A stretch of DNA of 64,000 nt from DASUPK01 sp963848955 (lineage in GTDB: Bacteria; Actinomycetota; Thermoleophilia; Solirubrobacterales; 70-9). The translations under genes and the position numbers were made by a program. Below are positions 41,458 to 50,784 of this stretch, piece after piece. The stretch lies in assembly GCA_963848955.1 (NCBI GenBank), contig CAWKFQ010000010.1:124001-188000 (forward strand), given 5' to 3'. The stretch's first letter is position 1. Every line of letters starts with the position of its first letter. Under the pieces are notes generated by a model. That model had not been told where the DNA came from. It worked only from the letters and a program-made list of their open reading frames with translations, and ran no database searches.

Positions 41458-43934
41458 CAGGACTGCCCCGACGGTCGGGTCTGGCCCACGGTTCTGGCCG
41501 GCGCGGCCTTCAGCTGCGCCGTCACCGGACCGGTCGGCGCCTCGTCGGGTGGCGGAGGGCGCTCCTCGAGCTGCTCGATGATCGGGATGCGCCAGACGAC
41601 GCTCGCCAACACCAGGCCGGCGGCGGCGGAGAGCAGGGCGAGGAAGAGCTGACCACCGCCCATCGGGGTCAGGTCGAAGAACTCACGCGCCACCGGGACC
41701 GCCAGGGCGAGTGCGTAGAGGGCGCCGAGCGCCGCCACCAGGGCGAGCATGTAGCTCTGGATCGCGATGTCCTCGCGGCCCGGGCCGCGCTCGAGCAGCA
41801 GGATGAAGCAGAGCCCGAGCACGACCAGCGTCGTGGTCGCGGCGGTCCGGCCCGCCTCCAGCGAGCCGCCGAAGACCGTGTCGACGAGGAAGAAGCTCGC
41901 CAGCGACGCGGCGGCGATCGCCAACCCTGCCGGCACCGCGAACGCGGCGAGCGCCCGCAGCAGCCGGCCCCTGTAGAGCGGCCCGTCGCTGGGCGCCAGG
42001 GCGAGGACGAAAGACGGGATCCCGATGGTGAGGAAGGCCGCCAGCGTGAGCTGCCGAGGCAGGAAGGGGAAGGCCCAGCCGGGGATGGCGACCACCACGA
42101 TCAGGGCCGCCGCATAGATGGTCTTGGTGACGTACAGCCGGCCGAGTCTGTGGATGTTGCGGGCGATCCGGCGCCCCTCGGACACCGCGCGCGGCAGGCG
42201 CGAGAACTGGTCCTTGAGCAGCACGATGTCCGCGATGCCCTTGGTGATCTGACTCCCGGACCCCATCGCGACGGCCATCCGCGCGCGCTTCAGAGCGGGA
42301 ACGTCGTTGACGCCGTCGCCGATCATCGCCACGAACCGGCCACGATCCGCCAGGGCCGAGACGAGGGCCTTCTTCTGCTCGGGCCGGATCCGGCAGAAGA
42401 TCGTGTTCTCCTCCGCGATCCGGCCGAGCTCCGCGCGGTCCTCGGGCAGCTCATCGCCGGTCACGATCCCAGTCCCCGCCGGGATGCCCACCGAGGACGC
42501 GACCGCGGTCACCGTCTGGGGCGCATCGCCCGAGATCAGCTTCAGGTCGATCTCCTGGTCGCGCATGTAGGCAATTGTCTCCTGTGCGTCGGGCCGCAGC
42601 GTCTCCTCCAGGACGATCAGCGCCAGCGGGGTGACCGCCGGCGGCGGGTCCGAGTACGGATTGTCGGGGAGTCCTCCCGAGGCGCGGCCGAAGGCGACCA
42701 CGCGGCGGCCGTTCCGTGTGTGCTCCTCGAGGCTGCGCTGCAGCGGCACCGGCAGGGAGAGCGAGCCGCGGGCCATCAGCACGTCGGGCGCGCCGAGCAC
42801 GTAGGTCTCGCCCCGGCCCAGGCTGAGGCCGCTCCACTTCCACTCCGAGGAGAACGGCACCTCCGCCCGGACCCGCTCACCGGTCGCCGGATACGTCTCC
42901 GCGATCGCCTCCAGCGTCCTGTTGCGCTCGCCGGAGCTGGCGGCGAAGCGGGCCAGAGCCTGCTGGGCCGCACTCGCCTCGGACGGGTCGGCGACGTCGA
43001 CCGAGACCAGCTCGAGGTCGCCGGTGGTCAGCGTCCCGGTCTTGTCGACGCAGATCGTGTCGACGGCGGCGAGCGCCTCGGGCGCACTCGTCTGCTGGAC
43101 CAGCGTGTCCATCCTGGCCAGGCGCACCGCCGCGACGGCGAGCGTGACGCTCATCAGGAGGACGAGCCCCTCGGGGATCAGCGTGATCAGGCCGGCCGTC
43201 GCAGTCTGCGCGGCATCGTGCAGCGGGGTGTGGCGCGCCTGCAGCGCGAAGATCAGCACGACGGCGAGAGGGATCATCAGCCAGGTGCTCGCCTTCAGCA
43301 CCAGGTTGACCTCGTCCTGAAGCGGGGAGTTCGGGTGCCGGAATGTCCGCGCCTCGCCCGCGACCTTCTCGGCGTAGCTGTCCTCGCGAACGGCGTCGAC
43401 CTCGTAGTAGCCGGATCCCGTGATGCAGAACGAGCCGGAGAGCGCCCGCTCGCCGACCCGCTTGCGGACCCCGTCGGCCTCGCCGGTGAGCATCGACTCG
43501 TCGAGAGTGAGCCCGCGGCTCTCCGCGACCTCGCCGTCCGCGACGAGCTGGTCACCCGGCTCGATCCGAATCCAGTCGCCGGGCACCACCTCTTCTTCGC
43601 GCAGCTCGGTCAGCTCGCCGTCACGCACAGCCTTCGCCTTCGGGGCCACCAGGAGCGCGAGGCTGTCGAGCGTCTCCTTGGCCTTCAGCTCCTGACGGAT
43701 CCCGATGTAGCTGTTGATCACTGCGATGAAGCCGAAGAGGGCATCGGCGAAGAGGCCGAGCGCGAGCATGACGACGAAGAAGACGCCGATGATCAGGTTG
43801 AAGAACGTGAAGACGTTGCCCGCGACGATGCTCGCCACCGACCGGCTCGAGCGGTCCTCGACCGGCCCGAGCTGGCGCAGCCGCTTCGCGGCCTCCTTGC
43901 TCGAGAGGCCGCCAGGGTGGCGCTGATCGTTCAT
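41457..43934 (-). CDS. cation-translocating P-type ATPase, CtpE-like
   Basis: 825 aa from ATG 43934. Phosphorylation site CVDKTGTLTTGD with Asp297; actuator LDESMLTGEAD near 145-154; TLIPEGLVLLMSVTLAVAAV near 251-270 in TM4; hinge MIGDGVND; four to six C-terminal helices (YAAALIVVVAIPGWAFPFLP; IGIPSFVLALAPS). N-terminal GGLSSKEAAKRLRQLGPVED and the IPEGL motif resemble Mycobacterium CtpE, a calcium importer; a K+ or Mg2+ role cannot be excluded. No heavy-metal CPC motif. Intact across 2.5 kb. Coupled to pyk; RES-Xre genes lie immediately upstream on the same strand. Confidence 0.9.
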   Translation of the reverse strand: MNDQRHPGGLSSKEAAKRLRQLGPVEDRSSRSVASIVAGNVFTFFNLIIGVFFVVMLALGLFADALFGFIAVINSYIGIRQELKAKETLDSLALLVAPKAKAVRDGELTELREEEVVPGDWIRIEPGDQLVADGEVAESRGLTLDESMLTGEADGVRKRVGERALSGSFCITGSGYYEVDAVREDSYAEKVAGEARTFRHPNSPLQDEVNLVLKASTWLMIPLAVVLIFALQARHTPLHDAAQTATAGLITLIPEGLVLLMSVTLAVAAVRLARMDTLVQQTSAPEALAAVDTICVDKTGTLTTGDLELVSVDVADPSEASAAQQALARFAASSGERNRTLEAIAETYPATGERVRAEVPFSSEWKWSGLSLGRGETYVLGAPDVLMARGSLSLPVPLQRSLEEHTRNGRRVVAFGRASGGLPDNPYSDPPPAVTPLALIVLEETLRPDAQETIAYMRDQEIDLKLISGDAPQTVTAVASSVGIPAGTGIVTGDELPEDRAELGRIAEENTIFCRIRPEQKKALVSALADRGRFVAMIGDGVNDVPALKRARMAVAMGSGSQITKGIADIVLLKDQFSRLPRAVSEGRRIARNIHRLGRLYVTKTIYAAALIVVVAIPGWAFPFLPRQLTLAAFLTIGIPSFVLALAPSDGPLYRGRLLRALAAFAVPAGLAIAAASLASFFLVDTVFGGSLEAGRTAATTTLVVLGLCFILLLERGPGREDIAIQSYMLALVAALGALYALALAVPVAREFFDLTPMGGGQLFLALLSAAAGLVLASVVWRIPIIEQLEERPPPPDEAPTGPVTAQLKAAPARTVGQTRPSGQS

Positions 43935-43944
43935 CGCCGCATTG

Positions 43945-44475
43945 TTAGCGCAGCGGGGCGTCAGCCCAGAACCAGTCCTCGAAGCTGCGGACGGCTCCGC
44001 GGCGGAGCTTGCGCCGCCCGAAGTACGCGAGCTCCTCGCCACCGCCGGCTGTCGCGGCGCTCCTGGCGGCCACTCCGGGCACTCCGGCCTCCCATGTCCG
44101 CAGACCGATCGGCTGGCAGCGCCGCCAGGGAACGATCCGCCGGCGGCTGTCCAGCGGATAGGTCGCGGGGAGCCCAGCGTCCCGGCAGCCGGCGTCGGTG
44201 ATCACGTTCAGGTAGCGGTCCTCTGGAACCGCCGTGCGCACCAGCACCGGACCGCTCCCGGGTTGAAGGTCCTCCGGCCCGTAGGGCTGGCCGGCGAGCT
44301 TGCGGTAGACGTTCGCGCGGGCGACCTCCACGGAACGGCAGAGGTAGACGACCGCGAAGGACTCCGGCGGGTTCCAGCGTCCGCCTCGCTGGGCGGCGAA
44401 GCCGCCGTCGAGCGGGTCGGCCCAGCCCGGTTCGGCGACCCGCAGATACGGCCCGCCCCTCCGGATCGTTCGCAC
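43945..44475 (-). CDS. RES-domain toxin (NAD+ phosphorylase-like)
   Basis: 176 aa from a GTG at 44475, one base after the antitoxin stop. RES motifs: GGFAAQRGGRWNPPESFAVV (the R-x-x-x-R-W-N-P/S motif), VYLCRSVEVARANVYRKLAG with the conserved Glu, and a distal PEDRYLNVITDAGC. Proteins of this family (MbcT, RES) destroy NAD+ when free of antitoxin. The R-G-G-R-W-N-P core is slightly different from the canonical GGRFN but complete. Confidence 0.85.
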   Translation of the reverse strand: MRTIRRGGPYLRVAEPGWADPLDGGFAAQRGGRWNPPESFAVVYLCRSVEVARANVYRKLAGQPYGPEDLQPGSGPVLVRTAVPEDRYLNVITDAGCRDAGLPATYPLDSRRRIVPWRRCQPIGLRTWEAGVPGVAARSAATAGGGEELAYFGRRKLRRGAVRSFEDWFWADAPLR

Positions 44476-44476
44476 C

Positions 44477-44815
44477 TCAAACCGTCGAGGCCCAGTCGAA
44501 TGAGCGCCGGACCAGCGTCAGCAGCTCGTCCTCGCGGCCGCGCTCGATCATTTCGAGCATGGAGAGGCCGCCGTAGGCGTCGGCCGGGCGCCTGGCGATG
44601 CCCGGGATGCGCTCGGGCTTCAGCTGGTGGCCGAGGAGATCGCAGATCGCGGCCACCGTCGTGACTCTGGCCATCCGGTTGGAGGGGACCCCGCGCTCCC
44701 GCCATTGACCGACGGCCTGGCGGCTCACGCCGAAGAGCCGCCCAAGCTCGGTCTCGGAGAGCTCCAGCGTCTCAGCGATCGGGTCGAGCAGGGTGGGCGT
44801 CAGGACTGGACTCAT
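44477..44815 (-). CDS. Xre/MbcA-type antitoxin
   Basis: 112 aa. HTH about residues 20-45: LSETELGRLFGVSRQAVGQW with RERGVPSNRMARVTTV. C-terminal toxin-binding region IPGIARRPADAYGGLSMLEM, IERGREDELLTLVRRSFDW, the DUF2384-like (MbcA/ParS/Xre) element that plugs the RES active site. Antitoxin before toxin with a 1-nt gap is the standard order. An upstream TAGGAT lies 9 nt before the ATG, and autoregulation is expected. Confidence 0.85.
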   Translation of the reverse strand: MSPVLTPTLLDPIAETLELSETELGRLFGVSRQAVGQWRERGVPSNRMARVTTVAAICDLLGHQLKPERIPGIARRPADAYGGLSMLEMIERGREDELLTLVRRSFDWASTV

Positions 44816-44849
44816 CGTGAGTCCATCCTAGCGCAAGCATTTCGCAAGC

Positions 44850-45041
44850 TCAGGTGTGCGCGGGCTGGGCGGCTCGCTCGCGCCAGTAGCTGACCGCGGC
44901 CTCCTGCTCCAGGCGGAGCCGCCGCGCCTCGAGAGCCTCCTCGTAGAACCCCGCCGACTCATGCTCCTGCTCCAGCTCCGTGAAGCGCTCGAGCAGATTC
45001 GCGGCCTGCTGAGCGCGGTAGATCATCTGTTCCGAGGTCAT
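44850..45041 (-). CDS. small helical protein
   Basis: 63 aa: MTSEQMIYRAQQAANLLERF, TELEQEHESAGFYEEALEAR, RLRLEQEAAVSYWRERAAQ. Almost entirely predicted helix with Glu/Ala/Arg heptads and no Cys. A GAGAG lies before the ATG at 45041, and codon use looks coding. It sits between the antitoxin and the divergent Ig-like gene. No family recognised. Confidence 0.5.
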   Translation of the reverse strand: MTSEQMIYRAQQAANLLERFTELEQEHESAGFYEEALEARRLRLEQEAAVSYWRERAAQPAHT

Positions 45042-45156
45042 CTCTCAGTTGTCGGCCGCAGGACGCCGGTTCTTCACCCGAAAAATGACGACGGATTTTC
45101 GTCTAGCTGCAACGAAATCACTGAGGTCCGCCGATCCAGGTGTCGAGTCATCCCGG

Positions 45157-46311
45157 GTGACTCTGGTGACCAGGAGGATCACGATTGTGGTCCTGGCGGC
45201 AGCACTCGCCGGGGCCGTACTCGCTGTGCCCGCGCTCTCGAAGAGCGGGCCCGCGGCGGTCGCGGCCAAGAAGAAGGCCAAGAAGAAGTGCAAGAAGGGG
45301 AAGAAGGGCAAGAAGGTCAAGAAGCGCAAGGGCTGCAAGAGCGGTGGCTCCGCGGGCGCGACCGGCCTTCCCGGCCAGGCGACTCCTTCGAAGCCCACAC
45401 CGCCCGACCCGCCCACCACTCCGCCGACGCTGCATGTCGCCGACCTCGGCGTGTCACCAAACACCGTCCTCGCTCCCGGCTCCGCCACCGGGCAGGTCAC
45501 GCTCGATGCCGCGGCTCCTTCGGGCGGACAGCAGGTCGACCTGCAGAGCGACACGGCCCGGGTCACCCTGCCTTCGTACGTCGTTGTCGCGCCGGGTCAG
45601 ACGAATGCGAGCTTCCCGGTCAACACGACGTTGGGCCCGCCAGTCACCGCAACCCTGACCGGCTCGGTCGGGGCCAGCACGGCGACCACGCAGCTCCGCG
45701 TCGTCGACACGGCAAGCGTCTCCGCCGTGAAGCTGGAGCGTCAGTGCTTCACGTTCGGGCCCTACTCGTCGAACCGCGTCTCGCTCGACGTGCCGGCGCC
45801 TGAGGACACCGTTGTGAGCCTGTCGAGCGACAGTGCCGCGCTGACGGTGCCCTCCGGCGTCACCGTCCCATTCGGCTCGACCAGCGCCTTCTTCTCTGTG
45901 AACGCGGTCTCCGATTCCCCATCGGTGACCGTAACCGCGAGCCTTGGGGCCTCACAGACGGCCGACACGGCGTCGGTCAGCTCGACCGACCCGGCCACCC
46001 ATGCCGATGACCTGACCATTCATCCGGACAAGGTTGTCGCCGGCGGCGGGTCCACGGGCACGGTCATGCTCGATTGCGAGGCCCCCTCGGGAGGCACGCC
46101 GGTCACCCTTTCCTCCGCGGATCCAGGCGTCACGTTCGACTCAACGGGCACCCAGGCCGCCACGGTCACCGTCCCAGAGGGTCAGCTGAGCGCGGACTTC
46201 ACGATCAGCACCGACGGGGGTCTCGACGACGGGCAGTACGACGTCTCCGCCACTGCGGACGGCGTCACCGTCCATGCGACACTGACGATCGACTCCTCCC
46301 TCCCCACCTGA
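45157..46311 (+). CDS. secreted protein with three Ig-like repeats and a Lys-rich tract
   Basis: 384 aa from GTG 45157 (VTLVTRRITIVVLAAALAGA), a signal peptide ending at VPALS. Next comes a cationic tract AKKKAKKKCKKGKKGKKVKK then RKGCKSGG, with two Cys, and a Pro/Thr linker. Three repeats of about 90 aa follow: VADLGVSPNTVLAPGSATGQ, VDTASVSAVKLERQCFTFGP and ADDLTIHPDKVVAGGGSTGT, each continuing as VTLxxxAPSGG-xxVxLxS and ending in a xSFxV/ADFTIST strand (bacterial Ig-like fold). It is probably a wall-associated protein, with the Lys tract binding anionic polymers. Confidence 0.78.
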   Translation: MTLVTRRITIVVLAAALAGAVLAVPALSKSGPAAVAAKKKAKKKCKKGKKGKKVKKRKGCKSGGSAGATGLPGQATPSKPTPPDPPTTPPTLHVADLGVSPNTVLAPGSATGQVTLDAAAPSGGQQVDLQSDTARVTLPSYVVVAPGQTNASFPVNTTLGPPVTATLTGSVGASTATTQLRVVDTASVSAVKLERQCFTFGPYSSNRVSLDVPAPEDTVVSLSSDSAALTVPSGVTVPFGSTSAFFSVNAVSDSPSVTVTASLGASQTADTASVSSTDPATHADDLTIHPDKVVAGGGSTGTVMLDCEAPSGGTPVTLSSADPGVTFDSTGTQAATVTVPEGQLSADFTISTDGGLDDGQYDVSATADGVTVHATLTIDSSLPT

Positions 46312-46349
46312 GCCCACCGCCCCTGCCATTCGCGTAGGGTGCGCGGCAC

Positions 46350-47427
46350 ATGGGTTTGAAGCTTGGACTCAACCTCGGCTACTGGGGAATCGGGCCTCAG
46401 GGCGACGAGGCGACGGAGATCGTGCTCGCCGCCGAGCGCTTCGGTTACGACTCGGTCTGGGCCGCGGAGTCCTACGGCTCGGACGCGGTCAGCGTCCTGG
46501 CCTACCTGGCGGCGAAGACCGAGACGATCCAGCTGGGCGCCGCGATCCTGCAGGTACCGGCCCGGCAGCCGGCGGCGGCGGCGATGGCGGGCGTCACGAT
46601 CGACGCCCTCTCGAATGGCCGCTTCATCTTCGGTTTCGGGCCGTCCGGCCCGCAGGTCTCGGAGGGCTGGTACGGCGTCCCGTATGAGAAGCCCTGGGGT
46701 CGCACGCGCGAGTACGTCGAGATCGTCAAGCAGATCGTCGCCCGCGACGGGCGGCTCGAGTACGAGGGCAAGCACTTCACGCTCCCGCTGAAGGACGGAG
46801 CACGGCGTGACCGGCCAGGGCAAGGCGCTGAAGCTCAACGTCCACCCGATCCGCAACGAGATCCCCGTCTACCTGGGTGCGATCGGCCGCAAGTCGGTCG
46901 AGCTCGCCGCCGAGATCGCCGATGGCTGGATCCCGATCTTCTTCTCGGTCGACAAGTGGCAGGACGCCTGGGGCGAGCACATCGAGGCGGGCCTCGAAAA
47001 GGGCGGCCGCTCGCGCGAGGACTTCCAGGTTTCGCCGTCGGTGCAGGTCGCGATCGACGGGGACCTCGATGCCGCCCGCGGGCTGGTCAAGGCGGGCCTG
47101 CTGCTCTACCTCGGCGGCATGGGCTCGAAGAAGACGAACTTCTACGCGGACCTGACCCGGCGCTTCGGCTTCGCGGAGGTCGCCGACGAGGTCCAGTCCC
47201 TCTACCTGGACGGCAAGCGGGAGGAGGCCTACGCGGCGATCCCCGACGAGCTCGCCGATGCCACAGCGATCATCGGCACCGAGGACGAGGTCGCGGAGCG
47301 CGTCAAGCACTTCGCCGACGCGGGTGTCGACCGCATGATCGTCTCGCCGATGCACGGCAACCCCGAGCAGAACCTCGCCACGCTCGAGAAGCTCGCCGAC
47401 ATGGTCGGCGCCGGCTCGCCCGCATAG
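46350..47427 (+). CDS. LLM-class F420-dependent oxidoreductase, one frameshift
   Basis: About 359 aa when repaired. KLGLNLGYWGIGPQGDEATE, AAERFGYDSVWAAESYGSDA, IQLGAAILQVPARQPAAAAM, ALSNGRFIFGFGPSGPQVSE and GWYGVPYEKPWGRTREYVEI are signature strands of the luciferase-like TIM barrel in its F420 branch. After the break near 46795: YLGAIGRKSVELAAEIADGW, IPIFFSVDKWQDAWGEHIEA, DRMIVSPMHGNPEQNLATLE. TAGGGT lies 9 nt before the ATG. The substrate is unknown; many relatives act on small hydrophobic compounds. Confidence 0.88.
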
Positions 47428-47430
47428 CCT
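47425..47430 (+). promoter_or_regulatory. -10 element of a leaderless start (SnoaL protein)
   Basis: TAGCCT, whose first three bases are the upstream stop codon, then 7 nt, then the GTG at 47438. Confidence 0.4.
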
Positions 47431-47437
47431 TCTAGGC

Positions 47438-47867
47438 GTGTCAGAGCAGGACGTCGAGGTCGTCCGCGAACAGTTCGCGGCGACGAACGAACGAGACTTC
47501 GCTAGTGCGATGGACATCTACGCCGAAGATGTGGTGCTCGAGGTCGCGAGGGATGGGGGATCACGCCTGGGAGATATGAGGGGAAGGAGGCCGTCGGCGA
47601 GTGGTTCGGCGACTGGTTCCGCCAATTCGCCGACGACTACCGCTTCGAGATCATCGAGTCACGCGACCTCGGCGGCGGCGTGATCTTCCTGTACGCGACG
47701 CACGGCGGGAGCGGTAGGGCAAGTGGCGTGGCCATCGGTAGCGAGAGCGCGTACCTCTACCGGGTGCGTGGACGGCAGGATCAGCCAGGTGCAGCTTCTT
47801 TGTCACGCCCGCGGATGCCCTGGAGGCCGCCTCGCTGCCGGAGTGGTCCGAGCCCGAAACCGACTAG
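47438..47867 (+). CDS. SnoaL/NTF2-like protein, frameshifted
   Basis: About 143 aa when repaired. MSEQDVEVVREQFAATNERD, FASAMDIYAEDVVLEVARDG, then in another frame EGKEAVGEWFGDWFRQFADD and YRFEIIESRDLGGGVIFLYA, GVAIGSESAYLYRVRDGRIS, QVQLFVTPADALEAASLPEW. This is the common Thermoleophilia SnoaL type. Breaks fall near 47570 and 47770; the length is 3n+1 overall. Function unknown. Confidence 0.78.
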
Positions 47868-47909
47868 ATTGCCCGCCTCAATCCCCGCCCCGGGGCGTGA
47901 ATCGTCCGG

Positions 47910-49373
47910 ATGAAGATCGGAGTTCCAAAGGAGACCGCAGAGGGAGAGCGCCGCGTGGCGCTGGTCCCCGACGTGGTCAAGGCGCTCACCGCGAAGGAGA
48001 TCGAGGTCGCGGTCGAGCCCGGGGCAGGCGAGGGCGCCTCGCATCCCGACTCCGAGTACACGGAGGCCGGCGCGAAGGTCGGCGACGACGCCTGGGGCGC
48101 CGACGTCGTCCTCAAGGTGACGCCGCCGACCGCCGAGGAGGTCGGTCGGCTGAAGCAGGGCCAGGTCCTGATCGGCTTCCTCGAGCCGCTGACCAACCCG
48201 GAACTCGCCAAGTCGCTGGCCGACGCGGGCGTCACCAGCTTCGCGATGGAGGCGATCCCGCGGATCACCCGCGCGCAGTCGATGGACGCGCTCTCCTCGC
48301 AGGCCAACCTCGGCGGCTACATGTCCGTGCTGATCGCGGCGCGGGAGTCGGGCTAGCTCTTCCCGATGATGACCACGGCGGCGGGGACGATCCCGCCGGC
48401 CAAGGTCCTCGTCCTCGGGCGCCGGCGTCGCGGGCCTGCAGGCGATCGCGACGGCCAAGCGCCTCGGCGGCGTGGTCACCGGCTTCGACGTCCGCTCGGT
48501 CGTCAAGGAGCAGGTCCAGTCGCTCGGCGGCCGCTTCCTCGAGGTCGAGGCAGTGAAGGACGCCGAGGGCGAGGGCGGCTACGCCCGCCCGCTCACCGAC
48601 GAGGAGAACGAGCGGCTCCGGCGAGGAGCTGGGCGAGGCCGCCAAGCGCCAGGACGTGATCATCACCACCGCCCAGATCCCCGGCCGGCCGGCGCCGCGG
48701 CTGATCACCGCCGATGCCGTCAAGGGCATGGCTCCGGGCTCGGTGATCATCGATCTGGCCGCCGAGACCGGCGGCAACGTCGAGGGCTCGAAGCCCGGGG
48801 AGACCGTCGAGGAGAACGGGGTCAAGATCATCGGCCCGGCGAACCTGCCGAGCCAGATGGCCGGCAACGCCTCGGCGCTCTACGCCAAGAACCTCCAGAA
48901 CCTGGTCGAGCTGCTGATCGACGACGAGGGCAACCTGAAGGTCGACACCGAGGACGAGGTCATCGCCGGCGCCTGCCTCACCAAGGACGGCGAGATCGTC
49001 AACGAGCGAGCGAAGGAGGCCGCGGGGCAGCTGAGGATGGACCTGATCACCGAAATCACGATCTTCGTCCTCGCCGCCTTCGTCGGCTTCGAGGTGATCT
49101 CGAAGGTGCCGACGACCCTGCACACGCCGCTGATGTCGCAGACCAACGCGATCCACGGCATCGTCATGCTCGGCGGGCTGATCGTGATCGGCTCGGCCGA
49201 TGACACGCTGGAGAAGGTCATCGGGGTGATCGCGATCGCCTTCGGCACGATCAACATCGTCGGCGGCTTCATGGTCACCGACCGGATGCTCGGCATGTTC
49301 GGCGGCAGGAAGCGGAAGCCAAAGACGGAGTCCGAGCCGGAGACCGTGACCCCGGGGAGAGTCCGGTCAGTGA
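47910..49373 (+). CDS. pntA: NAD(P) transhydrogenase subunit alpha, frameshifted with an internal TAG
   Basis: About 487 aa when repaired: a full-length alpha subunit with the NAD(H) domain (MKIGVPKETAEGERRVALVP; GVTSFAMEAIPRITRAQSMD; SSQANLGGYMSVLIAARESG; FPMMTTAAGTIPPAKVLVLG; GVAGLQAIATAKRLGGVVTG; VIITTAQIPGRPAPRLITAD) and a C-terminal membrane part (ITEITIFVLAAFVGFEVISK; HTPLMSQTNAIHGIVMLGGL). An in-frame TAG stands at 48354-48356 between ESG and LFPMM, and frames shift near 48418, 48620 and 49357. It transfers hydride from NADH to NADP+, driven by proton flow. It overlaps pntB by GTGA. Confidence 0.88.
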
Positions 49374-50784
49374 CACCCGCTCGCTGCGCTGTCGCCCAAC
49401 AGCGACTTCGTCACCGCCTGCTACATCGTCGCCTTCTCCCTGTTCATCTTCGGGATCCAGCAGGGGACGCACCCGCGCACGGCCCGCCGCGGCAACCTGA
49501 TCGCCGCCGCCGGGATGCTCGTCGCGATCGCGATCACGCTGTCGCACGGACGTGATCGGCAACGGCGTCCTGATCCTGATCGGAATCCTGATCGGGACCG
49601 CGGTCGGCGTGGTCGCCTCCCTCCGAGTGCAGATGACCGACATGCCGCAGATGGTCGCGCTCTACAACGGCGTGGGCGGCGGCGCCGCGGCGCTGATCTC
49701 CTGGTCGGAGTTCCGGCACGTCTCGGCCGGAGGCTCGAGCATCCCGCTCGACATCTTCGTCCCGATCCTGTTCTCCACCGTGATCGGCTCGGTCTCCTTC
49801 TGGGGCTCGAACATCGCCTTCGGCAAGCTCCAGGCGATCATCCCCAGCCGGCCCGTCCAGTTCCCCGGTCAGCACATCTTCAACGGGCTGCTGCTGGCGG
49901 CGATCCTCGCCGGCTGCATCGTCCTCGGCATCGATCACGACTCGCCCTCGCAGGGTCTCTACATCGGCATCCTGATCGCCGCGGCCGTCCTGGGCAACCT
50001 CTTCGTGCTGCCGATCGGCGGGGCGGACATGCCGGTGGTGATCTCGCTGCTCAACGCGTTCACGGGTCTGGCGGCGGCCGCGGCGGGATTCGCCCTGGAC
50101 AACGTCGTCCTGATCGTCGCCGGCACGCTGGTCGGGTCCTCGGGAACGATCCTCACCCTCGAGATGAGCCGGGCGATGAACCGCTCGATCTCCAACCTTC
50201 TGTTCTCCGGCTTCGGAGCCGTGAGCGCGTCAGCGGGGGAGAGGGAGGAGCGCCCTGTGCACTCGATCGGCCCCGAGGACGCCGCGATCAAGCTCGGCTA
50301 CGCCGACTCCGTCGTCTTCGTCCCCGGCTACGGCATGGCGGTGGCCCAGGCCCAGCACGCGGTCAAGGAGCTGGCCAACGAGCTCGAGAAGCGCGGGGTC
50401 CACGTGAGCTACGCGATTCACCCGGTGGCCGGCCGGATGCCCGGACACATGAACGTGCTCCTCGCCGAGGCGGATGTGCCCTACGAACAGCTCGAGGAGA
50501 TGGACCAGGCGAATGCCGAGATGCCGCAGACCGACGTCGCTGTTGTGATCGGCGCGAACGACGTCACCAACCCCGCCGCCAAGGACGATCCCAACTCGCC
50601 GATCGCCGGCATGCCGATCATCGAGGTCGACCATGCAAAGGAGGTCATCGTGATCAAGCGCAGCCTCAGCCCCGGCTTCGCGGGGATCGACAACGACCTC
50701 TTCTACGAGGACAAGACGTCGATGCTCTTCGAGGACGCGAAGGGCGCCGCCTCCGACATCGCCGCCGAGGTCGAGAAGCTCTAG
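49370..50784 (+). CDS. pntB: NAD(P) transhydrogenase subunit beta, two frameshifts
   Basis: About 471 aa when repaired. It starts at GTG 49370 as VTPLAALSPNSDFVTACYIV once one extra C near 49377 is dropped; a second break lies near 49552 (SHG to RVIGNGV). Eight or so transmembrane helices (VIGNGVLILIGILIGTAVGV; GGADMPVVISLLNAFTGLAA; VLIVAGTLVGSSGTILTLEM) precede the NADP(H)-binding domain: VVFVPGYGMAVAQAQHAVKE, HPVAGRMPGHMNVLLAEADV, VAVVIGANDVTNPAAKDDPN and GMPIIEVDHAKEVIVIKRSL. With pntA it supplies NADPH. Its TAG overlaps a convergent TAG at CTAG. Confidence 0.93.

Noticed and set aside
42150..44201. Plus-strand open frame of 683 codons
   Set aside because: Antisense of the P-type ATPase gene, which has all catalytic motifs. 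The product is low-complexity and matches no fold.
48354..48356. Amber recoding (pyrrolysine or Gln) in this organism
   Set aside because: TAG is an ordinary stop in many genes of this window, including shared convergent stops, so general reassignment cannot hold; two isolated cases are better explained by substitution errors.
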